Shown: piece by piece, positions 35,601 through 47,336 of the stretch | Layout of the letters: every line of letters starts with the position of its first letter | Position numbering within the stretch: position 1 is the first letter of the stretch | Source of the DNA: Garcia nutans | Lineage: Eukaryota > Streptophyta > Magnoliopsida > Malpighiales > Euphorbiaceae | Length of the DNA stretch: 64,000 bases | Reading direction: 5' to 3' | Assembly: GCA_947685225.1 (NCBI GenBank) | Contig: CANTUV010000008.1 | Location: 45,629,501 to 45,693,500, forward strand | Program-made: the position numbers and the translations under genes | The notes under the pieces: model-generated | The model's database searches: none | What the model saw: only the letters and a program-made list of their open reading frames with translations | Told to the model about the DNA's origin: nothing

Positions 35601-37355
35601 GCAACCTTTTTGCACTAACCTCTTAGCCGTCATGGCAGAAATGATGTTAGTTAGATAATCCTTCCTTTTTCCTACTAGGGTCACTTCGTCACCGTCTGCA
35701 GTATGCAAGGTAACTCTCTTCCGTTTACAGTCAACTAGTGCATCGTGCTTGGCCAATCAATCCATCCCAAGAATAGCATCGAATTCTTGAAATGGTAGTT
35801 CAAATAAATCTTCCCAAAAGATATGTCCGTGTATCTCTACGGGGCAATATTTCACTACCTTCCTAGTAATCACCTCATTTCCTAATGGGTTAGTAACTAA
35901 TATTCCCTCTTTCTCTAGTTCTACCTTTAGGTCCTCAAATTTTTCATTTTTCGTGCATATATATGAGTGTGAAGAACCTGGATCTATAAAAACGTAAAGC
36001 GGAACCCCAAACATAGACAACTGACCTGCAATCACGTCTAGCGCTTCTTCGTCTTCTCGCCCCCTCATAGCATACATTCTAGCAGGAGCCCTTGCTTCTG
36101 GTCGATTCACCGTTTCAGATTGCACACGCGACGGATTTTATCTCCTTCCTCTGCCTCGGCCTCGACCTGCTGCCGCTTGCTATCTCTCAGTATCCCTAGG
36201 TAGATTCTGTATTCGCTGGGGACACTCTCGCATAAGGTGGTCTAAAGATCCACATATATAACATGCAAATGTCCGACCCCAACATTCTCCCGTGTGACGG
36301 CGTCCGCATTGATCACAGCGTGGATTATTATTTTCGCCTTCATTACCTCTCGGACTGATAAAGAAGTTACCTCTGCTTCGGCTGAATCCTCTTCCTTGTC
36401 CTCTTCCGGATCGTCCCGTACTAGCAACTGAGGTAGTTTGACTTAAGCCACCGCGAATTGATCCCTGACTGTAACCTCGACGTTGACCGCCTCCCGTGGA
36501 ACCACTGCCGCGGAATCGTTTCCTTGATGATTGGTAGTTTCCCGAATAGTTCTGGGTACCTCTCTTCTGTTTCATCTTCTGTCATCTATTCTGTTCATCA
36601 GACTGGCATTGCTCTACTTCTAGAGCCCTATTGACCAACTCGAAAAATTCTTTGATATTAGCAGCAATTAGCTGCATCCTAATCTCATTATTCAATCCAT
36701 CCTGGAACTGCTTACATCTATCATGTTCGTCTTCAATTGTCTTCTTGGCATACCTACTCAACCTAGTAAATTCCCTCTCGTATTCAGCAACGGTCAGTTG
36801 ACCTTGCTTTAAGTGTAGAAACTCCTTTTTCTTGGCATCTAGGTATGCCTCCGATATAAACTTCCTCTTGAACTCATTCACAAAGAAATCCCATGTTCTC
36901 TGTTCCGGTGAAACTCGTTGGTGAACTGTGTCCCACCATATATATGCTTCTTCCACTAATAAGGAAGTAGCACATATCACTCGCTCTTCTGGCGTACACT
37001 GTAACTGATCTAAGGCTCGTATTGTTCCTTCCAGCCAATACTCGGCTGTTGAAGAATCATCGTCCCTTCGAGCCTTAAACTCCTTCGCACCATACTTTCT
37101 TATCTTTTCTATTGGGGGTTTCCTTTCCCCTCCTACAGCAGGTACTGGTACGGGTGCTGGCGCTGGGGGTGGGGCTGGGGCAACGCCGGCTACCTGCCGA
37201 AATACGGCAGCCATTTGTTGCAACATTTCATTGGGAATAGGAGCATCAGCGGGTGGTTGCTCCGACGCTGATGTCTCAGATACACGCATTTCTACAACTC
37301 GGGAGGCCTGAGACTCGACCTCCTCCTCTATATCACGCTGCGCTGCTTGCGACAT
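32664..37355 (-). pseudogene. gag-pol of chromovirus C (single frame, five stops)
   Basis: One frame of about 1560 codons runs from the ATG at 37355 to 32664. Gag covers 37355-36582, then Arg/Gly-rich DNA with two zinc-binding motifs (CDQCGRRHTGEC and CYICGSLDHLMRECP, 36300-36210), protease DPGSSHSYIC near 35990, RT with VDYRQLNKL and FIDD near 34980, RNase H YSDASHIGLGC near 34500, the integrase zinc motif and core (MDFVTGLPM, SDRDPRFTSNF, PQTDGQSERV), and a tail with EEATWE typical of Tekay/Del chromodomains. Stops at 36582-36584, 36180-36182, near 36144-36146, 35757-35759 and 33072-33074 all stay in the same frame. Two replace Trp codons in conserved motifs, and the others fit C-to-T changes. 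No frameshift was seen. Confidence 0.95.
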
Positions 37356-37665
37356 CTAAAGAGTAAACATATACCATCCCATCATTATTAACGACCCAGA
37401 CCAACAGCATTATCTTATCCTAAGTGGCATGTATATAAATAAAAATTCTTAAATAACACATATACAACACAACTTTTATTTATTTTCAAACACAAAGTTT
37501 TACAATATTAAGAAGCCCTTATATACATTGCAAAATTTAGGACTCCATGAAATCGTACAATCTCTTATTTACTACAGGATATCTCGTTTTACGTCGGTAA
37601 TGGCCACTCCCGACATAAAACGTACATCCTCCTATGTTGGATTACCCAGAAGCGGCTAAACCTTA

Positions 37666-37677
37666 GCTCTGATACCA
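37666..37677 (-). promoter_or_regulatory. Primer-binding site of C
   Basis: The minus strand reads TGGTATCAGAGC five bases after the 5' LTR end, complementary to initiator tRNA-Met. Confidence 0.9.
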
Positions 37678-37682
37678 CTAAT

Positions 37683-40681
37683 TGTAACACCCCTTCCCAA
37701 CCTACATGTGTAAGCTGAGTAGAGGTGCCACACTATCCTAATTGTTGCTACCAATTTACTTAGTCAAATTTTAGTTCTGATTTTTACAGAAATTTTGCCA
37801 TAGTTCCGCCTAGAAATTTGGATCCCAAGTGTCGTCAAAACTTGTTTTTCTGATTTTTGAAAACATTTTACACATACCAATGTGAATAAGAATACCATCA
37901 AATTTAATGCACTCCCAATGAATCCACCTTATACCCTCAACTACAAACCTGCACGAAGAGTTCACACTTCTAATATAACATAAAATAAAGATTTATGATT
38001 ATTACATACTACTAACATACAATTATAACATAGAAAATCTCTTTTATATTTATTCATATACATGCCACAACTATCGACTCATAATGGAACTAAAAGATCT
38101 ACCCCTGAGATTTGCTGTGGTCTGGTCGTTGCTTCCCCAAGATTTATCTACTGCTCCGAACCTACGAGTCAAGGAAAACTTAACTCGCTGAGCGTTGTCG
38201 CTCAGTGGGTACTTTACCAATAAAAATAAAAGTAGTATATGAAAGTATTCAAAATCAAAGGAAATAATGAAATCATAATTTAACCAACCTTAAACCAATA
38301 GAAATTATTGTACATTCAGGGTAATATGCTTTCAATAATGTAAAATCATAATTCAAACTCATTGGCATTATATAGTTTAACGAAAAATAATATGTCTTTG
38401 ATTCAGGCTCTACTGGGATATAGGGAACCATAGTGATAAGGCAGTGGCCCTCACCACTGTAACATAGGTGGCCCTCACCACCGATATCAGATCACAGGAA
38501 TGGCCCTCACCATCCTGGTTATAACCAATGGCCCTCACCATTGGCCCCCAATGGCCCTCACCATTGAGTTCAGATCATATCAATTCAATCACAATATCAA
38601 GCAGTACTGCATAAGTTAGTATAGTGCACCATACCCTTATCTACCACTCCCACTATCCAGTAGAGCAAAAAGGTTAAAATGATTCAATTTAAGTCTCAAA
38701 CCTCATTTTAGAATGACTTGCGAAATCATTTTAAATTCCCATCGCACTTTGCCATTTATGCCACGCAACACATTCTTCAGTCAAACCATTCCCCTTTTTC
38801 GCATATTTAATATCCACAATAAACATATTAAACATTTCAAAGCATTCCTCAAAATATCCCAAATTGACCAAATGAATAGTGTTGCGGCGAGACAAATCGG
38901 CAACGCAAAATGGCATGACCAAATAAATAGTAAAATCTGGGTTTTCGTCAAAATTTCAGTCCACTTCAGTCATGCATTTGACCAAGTAAATGATCTTATT
39001 TTTAGCTGAAATTTTACAGAAAACTTATTTCATATGTTGACTAATTGCATGTAAAATTTCGTTGAAAAATTCATTCATTTGCTGCCTCAAACGATTTCCA
39101 CAAAAAGGTCCAGAAAGCTGTCTTTTTGGGACCATTTCGGCCCAAACACATGAAATGCATAGGATAGTTTATTTTTCTTTTGCAAATCAATATTAAGGCT
39201 TCTTTAATGGTAAAGTGAAGATTCAAACACTTCCCTTTGACAACTTTTACATGTTTAACTCAAATCAATATATTTAAGCATCAACAACAAAACTTTCATA
39301 AACCAAAGTTTGTAAAGCATCAAACCAAAATTTATTATTCAAAAGTAAAGTACCAAACTAATTATTCAAAGGTAGAGTACCAAACCTTATTTCTTTAATT
39401 CCTCTTGGCTTTTCTTTCTTCTCCTTCTTTAATTCTTTATTTCTCCTTCAATCAATTCAAGATACAACATAAACCTTAGAATTTCAAAATAATAAATTAT
39501 CCTCTATTTCTTTTCCAACCGAAACCCCTAATCCAACCTTATTAATCTTTCTACATCTTGATTCTTCCATTTAATCAATTAATCTCATCACTTACTTAAT
39601 ATTATTATTATGTTTTTCAATTCCATATAAGACTCTAATTCCCAATCTTCCAATAAATATATAACTACCTAAAACTAATACTAAAATTAAAGTCTACACA
39701 CTTAAAAACCTTAGAACTTACCTTAAAAATCAAAGTTTGAAGAAACTTGGAAGTCCCTTGGTATTTCCCTTTGTTGGCCGAAATTTGCAAGTGGAAAAGA
39801 GAGAAATTGGTTCTTCATATCACATATATTTATGTACAAAAGAAATGATGATCACCTTGCCCACTTGTCCACTTTTTCTCTTTCTTCATTTATTACACAT
39901 TTATTACACATGCTAAATGTTTTCTTTTGATTGGCCAACCTTTGATTTTTATAACTTCCTTTTTCCTTTACTTCTTTCCACTTGTCTCTCTTCCCATTGG
40001 ATCTCATAAAGTTGTCCCGGGTTACTCATCCGGTCCCGACACGAAACCGGGCCCACATTACGTTCCGGCGATTAATCGATCATATCTTTTAAACCGTATA
40101 GTTCCATGAGTCAAACTATATATAGTTTTGATCCTCTCGACCTCTACTTTCTATTTATAAGGTCTATTTTAGGTTTCCAAGTCATTTTGAAAAATTACCG
40201 ATAAGCCCTCAACTTTTTACAAAATTCCCTTTAGGTCCTATTTTTGCTCGGGTTTTCTCCGGCTTCGTTTCCACTGACGATCGTTTCATATCTAACCTCT
40301 CGCCATTCTCTACGTACTCACGTCTTTATTTCCTACCCTAAATTCATGTATAACTTTAATTGATAATGACAAAAATGCCCTTAGTCAACATTTCTTCATT
40401 TTTCTTTAACGGGATATTTCCTGGAAAAACCGTTACACGTCGTTGCGATCCAATTTTTCTCTACATTCCATTTTTGGAATCTGTTATATGCACTATTAAG
40501 AACATCCGGTGCAACTTTCTTTGAAATTACATCTACGTCCCCAACTTTATTAAAAATTACAATTATGTCCCTTTTGTCATACAACCTTATCTAGGGCTGT
40601 TATCAAGAATTATCTTCTCCTTTTCCCTACTCTCGCTATGCACGTGTCTACACTGCATAAATGCAGTAGGCGGATGTGACA
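37683..40681 (-). repeat. 5' LTR of chromovirus C (2999 bp)
   Basis: Nearly identical to 29889-32646 except for a dozen or so substitutions, a single-base indel near 38085 and an extra ~241 bp at about 40109-40350 lying between two short catg sites. The hairpin array is at 38442-38566. It ends at 40681, followed by the target duplicate GCTTC. Confidence 0.95.
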
Positions 40682-43086
40682 GCTTCTCTCTCAAGGTCTG
40701 CAATACAATCCGCAGATGCTTGTCATGCTCCTCCTTATTATGTGAATACACCAAAATATCATCAATGAAGACCACCACAAACTGATCTAGATAGGGTCTA
40801 AACACCCTATTCATCAAATCCATGAAAGTTGCAGGTGCATTCCTCAACCCAAAAGGCATCACTAAGAACTCATAATGTCCATACCTTGTAAGAAAAGCTG
40901 TCTTAGGAACATCTTCCTCTCTAACCCTCAACTGATGGTACCCTGATCTCAAATCAATCTTAGAGAAAACTGTTGCTCCCTTCAATTGATCGAAGAGATC
41001 ATCTATCCTAGGCGAAGGATACTTATTCTTAATAGTCACCATGTTCAATTGCCTATAATCGATGCACAACCTCAAAGTACCATCCTTCTTCTTTACAAAC
41101 AAAACAGGAGCTCCCCACGGAGAAACACTAGGGCGAACAAACCCTTTATCCAACAATTCCTGCAACTGCACCTTCAACTCTCTCAACTCAGCAGGTGCCA
41201 TTCGATAGGGAGTAATAGAGATGGGAGTGGTACCAGGCAACAAATCGATACCAAACTCAACCTCTTTCTCAGGGGGTAACCCTGGCAACTCCTTAAGAAA
41301 CACATCTGGGAATTCCGCAACTGTGGGTATACTATCAAGTTGAGAATCCATTACTCTGGTATCCACAACATGAGCAAGATAAGCATCACACCCTTTTCTA
41401 ATCAACTTTCTAGCTGCTACAGCTGATACAAACAAGGATGCAAGTTGTCTCTGCTCCCTAGATACCATTACACTTCTACCATCACCGGTTCTCAGGGTAA
41501 CACACTTCTTTTGACAATCTACCACAGCTCCATGCTTAGACAACCAATCCATGCCTAATATTAAATCATACTCCTTAAAAGGTATTTCAATCAAATCACC
41601 CAAAAACTGCTCTCCTTGCACCACAACTAAACTATCTCGGTGCACCTTACTCACCACAACACTATGTCCTAAAGGATTTGTCACCAAGACATCAAATCCT
41701 AAGGACTCTGAATGCAATTCAGACACAGGCAAGATAGATGCACTTATGTATGAATGAGTAGATCCTGGATCAATCAAAGCAAGAACTGAAATACCAAATA
41801 AAGAAAATGTACCCGCAATAACTACTGAAGCATCCGGCTGCCTCTGCATCACATACACTCTCTGAGAAGATCCGGCCTCATCTGGCCTACTGCCTCCGGA
41901 TGTAGAGCCTCCTCTCTGACTGTTCCCAGGTCGACCACCTCTACTGAAACCTCTGCCCCCTCGACCACCTCTGCTAACACTAGGTTGAGAAGCTGCAGTA
42001 TCAGTCTGTCTATCCTCCTGTAGCTCAGGACACTCTCTAATGAAATGATCAGATGATCCACATTTGAAACACACAGCTGATCCACTAATCTTCCAACAAA
42101 CACCCCCATGTATCCTACCACAATGGACACATATAGGTGGAGTAGACCTCTGAACCACTGGAGTCGGAGCACTAGCTACAGAAACTGTAGGTCTCGGTCT
42201 CTGCCTCTGATACTGAACTGATCTACCTGACTGCCTCAGGCTCCTACTGACTCTCGGAATAAAACTTCCTTGGCCTCTCTTCATAGACGAAGACCCTGCC
42301 TCAAATTGGGGTCTCCTAACTCTGGTCTCCTCCTCAGTAGCAGCGGCTGCAATACCCTGTGCTCTCTCAACACTTCTAGCTGCTGCAACTAACTGAGAAA
42401 AATCATGGTACCGAGAACCAACAACAATACACATAATAGAGGGCCTCAATCCCTCCTCAAATCTCCTGCGCCGATCAATCTCATCAGAGATAATCCCCCC
42501 GGCATAATGACTCAACCGGATGAACTCTATCTCATACTCTATCACAGTCCGGTTATCTTGTCTTAAATTCAGAAATTCCATCTTCTTAACATCCTTATAC
42601 TCCCTCGGAGTATATTTCTGCTCAAATTCTCTCAGAAAATCATTATAAGACAACGTCGGTGGATCATCCATAGCATGAGGAACTGTCTTCCACCAATCAT
42701 AAGCATCTTTCTGCAATAAGGATCTAGCATATTCAAATTTCTCTTCAGGAGTGGCTTGCAACTGAATAAATACCCTCCAACCACTGCTCATCTACTGCAG
42801 GATCTATAGTGCCAAAGAAATCTTCAGCCCCATACTTTCTCAATTTATCATAATGTCTCACCGATACTTGTGGCTGTGGTGGCGGTGGCGGCTGCACTGG
42901 AGCTTGCCTCAACAGTTCTACCACATGTCTTAGCCAAACCGGCGGAACCTCATCAACATCTGGTCTCTCTGGCACAGGAGCAGGTGGCTCTCCAACTCTC
43001 TCAACCCTAGCTCCAACTCTACCCTCTTCAGGAGCTACACTCTCAGCACTACCTTCTAAGGACTGACGTGGCTGAGACGCCATCAC
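40682..43086 (-). pseudogene. Chromovirus B gag, protease and N-terminal RT
   Basis: The start ATG is at 43086 or 43083 (MMASQPRQS). A proline-rich N-terminus is followed by gag helices (ATPEEKFEYARSLL, REYKDVKKMEF), a first zinc-like motif (CVHCGRIHGGVC), the CCHC knuckle CFKCGSSDHFIRECP near 42070, protease DPGSTHSYIS near 41760, and RT (VDCQKK to FIDDILVYS near 40760). A one-base shift near 42775 separates the first 113 residues from the rest. After 40682 the frame is cut by the insertion of C and resumes at 29888. Confidence 0.92.
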
Positions 43087-43230
43087 TACCTATATCTGCA
43101 AACACAGTAGAGTATACCTCATTAAAGATCAAAGACTGCCAATACCAAAACATGTATCTTATTTAAAAATCACATTTTAAAAATCAAAATTTTCTTTTTC
43201 TTACAATTTACCTAGGTTGAGAATCTCAAA

Positions 43231-43247
43231 CCTAGGCTCTGATACCA
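43231..43247 (-). promoter_or_regulatory. Primer-binding site of B
   Basis: The minus strand reads TGGTATCAGAGCCTAGG shortly after the LTR end, a long match to initiator tRNA-Met. The same site is damaged in A. Confidence 0.9.
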
Positions 43248-43254
43248 AAACAAT

Positions 43255-45781
43255 TGTAACACCTCTATACCTCGTATACGCACACTACATTACTACTACA
43301 CCTGTAATATACGTATACCAAATATAGGAGTGCCACGGTTTACTAAACAAACAAATGTAGCGAAAATCTTTCAATTTAACAACATTATAAAACATAATAG
43401 ATAAAACATTTATTTATTAAGCAGCGAAAAATGTAGCGGTATTACATATATATTTACATCAAAATCAATATTTATAAAACATAAAGTTTATACATGTTTG
43501 GCAGTTTGTCTTTGATCTTTAAGCCCTCTAACAACACCTCAGAAGCTAGACTCCACTCGGTCTAACTGAGCTCTCGGGTTCTATCCTGTCACCTGCGCGA
43601 TGAACCACAATCGCGCTAAGCCAACGGCTTAGTGGTACAAACCACAATAACAATATGCATAATGCAATGTCAATGCCATATTTTCAACAATAGAGATCAT
43701 ATTCGACAATGCTATATTTCATAACATTGCATTTCATTATCTTATTCAATTATTTTACCATTTACGGCTCACATTGAAACAAAGACAAACATGGGCCCAA
43801 AAGACACTAATATGTTATTCAAAATTCAGAGTTACTGCTTTGGTCCATAATCACAATCATCAAGCCCGTAGGCGATATATATATTTATCCATGGATAATC
43901 AACTAGATTTGAGCTTACGACCCAGTCTTTTCACTCAATCTAGTTTCAAGAATTTGTTTTTGAGGCCTACGACCCAGTCTTTTCACCCCAAAAACATCAC
44001 ATTTCACATTTTTCAGCTAGACTCGGCTTACGACCCGGTCTTTTCACCTGTCCAGCAATTCATAGGCATGCCGCTAAACCCAGAACTTTGAAAATTGAAT
44101 AACATATTAATCACACAATTATTTCATTTTTCTCTTTATCATCCTCTTTCTCAATTCATTTCATATTTCATAATCCATAATCAAATAAGCAATCATGCTC
44201 CAATTATTTCATTTGTATTATCATAGCCAATAACAATGGCTTCATATCTCAATTCACATTAAGGCAATTCATCATTAAAGTATACATAATCAATTGCATT
44301 GAACATACATTTTGAATAATCATCATAACTCTCACATTATGCAAATCACAACATTAGTCAAATGTATTAACAATGTAATAAATTACTTAACACATTTACA
44401 ACCAAATGTGTTAAATCTCAAAATCATGTAAATGTATGCAACCATGTAAGTTTGTACTTACCTCAAGAGCAACTCACTCTACACCAAACTCCTCTTCCAA
44501 GAATCCTTCAACACTTGGATTATGGCAACTCAACTCTCTTCAAAATCTAAACCAAAGGTAATCATACACACTCACTTAGAGATACACATAAGATAATAAA
44601 GCTAAGAACCAACTAGGGCAAACTCTAAACATGACACGCACAACAACACGAGCGTGTCCCTGACCGTGCCCTAACTCCACAACACAGAAGCTTTGACACG
44701 CTTAGAACCACGGGCGTGTCACTGAACGTGTAATACATTCTGTCTCACAGAAACATTGACACGTCCAACAACACGGGCGCGTTCATGGCCGTGTCAATCC
44801 TTCACCCACACAGTAGCTATGACACGCTCAGTGACATGGGCGTGTCACTGCTCGTGTCACCCATCCAAGAACACAGAACTATTGACACGCCCAAAGACCT
44901 GGCCGTGCTCATGGGCGTGTCAGGCCAAAAATGCAAATTCCGGCAACAACAACAACATATCCAACAAACCTCTTACTTTCACCATTATCCACTTCAAACA
45001 AACTTAACTAAACACACCCAAAAACCATAACAAACTTAATTAAACATACCCATAAACCAATATAACTTGCAAAAACATTAAAACAACTCAAAACATACAA
45101 CAAACACAAATCATAATCATCACCACAAACCCAAAACACAACCACAACACTTTCTCTTCCAACAAACTTACTCTTTCCTTCAATCCAACCCCAAAAATCC
45201 AAAATCAATTGAACCAAACACTCTTAAAACACACCACAATAAAAAAAAACACATATCAACCACAATCTCAACTCACAAACTCAAAGAAAATCAAAGAATC
45301 AAGTGGAAAACTTACCAAAGATGAAGAAACTCTTAAATTTCCAACTTGATCACTTGAAAACTTCCTTCAATCTTGAGTTTGGAAGATCAAATCTCTCTCT
45401 TGCTCTCTTACTATGGAGGGTCGGCCAAACAAAGAAAAGAAAAGGAAAGAAAATGAGCCACGAAGAAGAAAGAAGGAAAGAAGAAAACAAAGAAAGCAAA
45501 GTCAACTCTCTCAACAACTCTCTTCCTCAAAACCCTCTCCACCAAGCAATATACAATAAAATAATCCAAAATATCTCCATCCACTTCTACTCACTCTTAT
45601 TCAAATTAATTAATTCCTTTGACCCTTCATACATTGACTTGTATATGTTGTATATATCCCAATATATACGACATATACACTCTACTCAAAATCTCTTCTC
45701 TTACCACTAAAATAAATACACTAAATCCAAATACAACAATAAATACTCCAAAATTTTTAGGGTATACTTTGGGATATTACA
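43255..45781 (-). repeat. 5' LTR of chromovirus B (2527 bp)
   Basis: Collinear with 25078-27592, with several tens of differences by eye and a 12-bp insertion near 43360. Contains the three-copy unit (about 43913-44048) and the GACACG array (about 44630-44925). Its outer end at 45781 is followed by tattg and then copia G sequence. Confidence 0.93.
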
Positions 45782-46403
45782 TATTGAGTGAAAACCGTGT
45801 TAGGCAAGCAATACCCGGTTGAGCAACAGAAATCATGAAAGAGGAGGACTGTTGTTTTGAAGCTTGATACCATAAGTATTTTCCGTACTCAGTTCCAGTC
45901 AATGTAATTGAATTGGAACCATGTTAATTACTTTTATAAGCAACTAAAAGCTCTGACATTTAAACAAAATTGAAATAGAGAAGCTACACCAACTGAGGAG
46001 AGAAAATAAACACACTGAGAAGCTATTAGGCACAATACAACCACCAAGGTTAAGCTATTGTGAACCAAAGGGAACAACCATAGATGTTAAAAAATCAAAA
46101 TAATATCACCAATGGATGCTGGATGAAGTGGCGACCCTTTTGGTCAAGTCTCATCGGAAATGGCAGCCGGAAACAGCCTCACATGCCCGCGCGTGTATCG
46201 CTAGTCAAGTCTCTTAGTTGGCATGTGTGGCTACACGAGTGATTCTCCAACGACAAACCTTCAGGGGCAATGAGTAAAAATAGTGGCCCAAAAGGTTCTA
46301 GGCTGTCTCACAAAGAATCGGCCAGAAAAGAAAAAGAAGAAAAATAAAAAATAAAAAATAAAAAAAGAAGAGGAAGAAGGAGAAGGAGGAGCAATGGCAT
46401 TAT
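45782..46403 (-). pseudogene. Copia G: protease-proximal and gag remnant (right portion)
   Basis: This continues copia G across the insertion of B: the flanks match 22320-22480 of copia E, including cccggttgagcaacag and the tract encoding KQQSSS. Only about 600 bp separate this point from the primer site at 46404, too short for a normal gag, and no zinc knuckle is visible, so most of gag has been lost. A purine-rich low-complexity stretch lies at 46325-46392. Confidence 0.7.
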
Positions 46404-46416
46404 GGCTTTGATACCA
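46404..46416 (-). promoter_or_regulatory. Primer-binding site of copia G
   Basis: The minus strand reads TGGTATCAAAGCC, a tRNA-Met-type primer site with one difference from the usual form, next to the probable LTR. Confidence 0.7.
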
Positions 46417-46419
46417 TAT

Positions 46420-46611
46420 TGAAATTAGAGAGAAGAGAAGAAGAATTGATCTGATTCTTGAGAAAAATCAGTCTGATCATTCCCTCAAGCTAAATGAGAA
46501 TTTATATTAAGTAAAAATTACAAATTAGGAAAATGTGGTTTTAATACACAATATTTACAGCTACTATTATCCTTGAAATCAAGACTAGAATCAGCTGTTG
46601 TAATCTTTACA
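46420..46611 (-). repeat. Probable 5' LTR of copia G (about 190 bp)
   Basis: This lies just beyond the primer site, with plus-strand ends tgaaatt and tttaca (TG...CA). Short LTRs of this size occur in some copia lineages. No second copy is available in the window to confirm the ends, and no target duplication was found. Confidence 0.4.
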
Positions 46612-46850
46612 ATCAAGCCTAGAATTATGTATATCATAATAGGGATGAAAATTATGAGGGCTAATATATGGTGAGGGTTTATCACCTAAATATCTAGTGC
46701 TAGACATTTTAGTTATGATAGTACTCAATATATCAATATGTGTGCATGTGTTTGTATTCCTAATACTCTTCCATATTTGTCAATCTCCTCAAAGTAAATT
46801 TATGTTGGATGTTCAGCCTCAATTGTTGCGTTTCTTTGATTAGGTCCTAT

Positions 46851-47027
46851 GAAGGGGAGCCTTGGCGCAACAGTAAGCGTTGTCGTCGTGTAACCTGAGG
46901 TCACGGGTTCGAGTAGTGGAAACAGCCTCTTGCAATTGCAAGGGAAGGCCATGTATAAAGGCCCAATAGGTCCGACCCTTTTCCGGACCCCGCACATAGC
47001 TGGAGCGTTTGTACACTGGGCTACCCT
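46851..47027 (+). mobile_element. Full-length Au-type SINE
   Basis: tRNA-derived SINE: head ggagccttggcgcaacag (A-box region), B box ggttcgagtag at 46906-46916, body with aaacagcctcttgcaat, and tail with ggaccccgcacatagc and a final ctaccctttt. It is flanked by a 16-bp duplication tttgattaggtc(c/t)tat at 46835-46850 and 47028-47043. The single mismatch suggests moderate age. It is transcribed by RNA polymerase III when active and moved by LINE enzymes. Confidence 0.93.
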
Positions 47028-47076
47028 TTTGATTAGGTCTTATATTTGAAGAATTGGAGTTTTGACTTGTAAAAGA

Positions 47077-47336
47077 GTCTAGACTCGTTTGTTAACCTAG
47101 GGTCTCAAGAAAGTAGGCCTAGGTAATTTATAATGGACCTTAAGAATATGTAGCCATCTATACTTGGTAAGTGACAACTTGTCCAAGCCTAGTTGCACTT
47201 GAAGGGGTCTAGACCCATTTGTTAACCTAGGATCTCAAAAAAGGAGGCCTAGGTAATTTGTAATGGACCTTAAGAATAAGTAGCCATCTATACTTGGTAA
47301 GTGACAACTTGTCCAAGCCTAGTTACACTTGAAGGG
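47077..47336. repeat. 130-bp tandem duplication
   Basis: Two adjacent copies, 47077-47206 and 47207-47336, differ at only a few sites. Each starts gtctagac and ends cacttgaaggg, and contains aggcctaggtaattt. No coding potential. The rest of the stretch to 47700 is AT-rich with no recognisable feature. Confidence 0.85.

Larger units (their letters stand above)
29889..40681 (-). mobile_element. Ty3/gypsy chromovirus C, youngest element in the nest
   Basis: A complete minus-strand element (10.8 kb): LTRs 29889-32646 and 37683-40681, primer site, one gag-pol frame and polypurine tract, flanked by a perfect 5-bp duplication GCTTC (29884-29888 and 40682-40686). It inserted into the RT region of B. 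By eye only about a dozen substitutions separate the aligned LTRs (~0.4%), so it is the most recent insertion here. Five nonsense changes interrupt an otherwise single open frame. Confidence 0.97.
25078..45781 (-). mobile_element. Ty3/gypsy chromovirus B, inserted in copia G and split by C
   Basis: Minus-strand element with LTRs at 25078-27592 and 43255-45781, gag-pol in two pieces, a tRNA-iMet primer site and a polypurine tract. Flanking 5-mers are cattg (25073-25077) and tattg (45782-45786), a target duplication with one change. Both flanks are parts of the same copia G open frame. The family matches chromovirus A. LTRs differ by roughly 1.5-2% by eye. The interior is interrupted by chromovirus C in the RT region. 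Confidence 0.93.

Noticed and set aside
40109..40350. Extra block in the right LTR of C as an inserted mobile element
   Set aside because: It has no inverted repeats or target duplication of its own; short catg borders favour deletion from the other LTR instead.
46325..46392. Purine-rich stretch as a coding Lys/Glu-rich domain
   Set aside because: A homopurine low-complexity run next to the copia G primer site; no adjacent domain in any frame.
46851..47027. SINE head as a genuine tRNA gene
   Set aside because: A- and B-box matches exist, but no cloverleaf with paired acceptor stem or anticodon arm is evident, and the tail plus target duplication identify a SINE.
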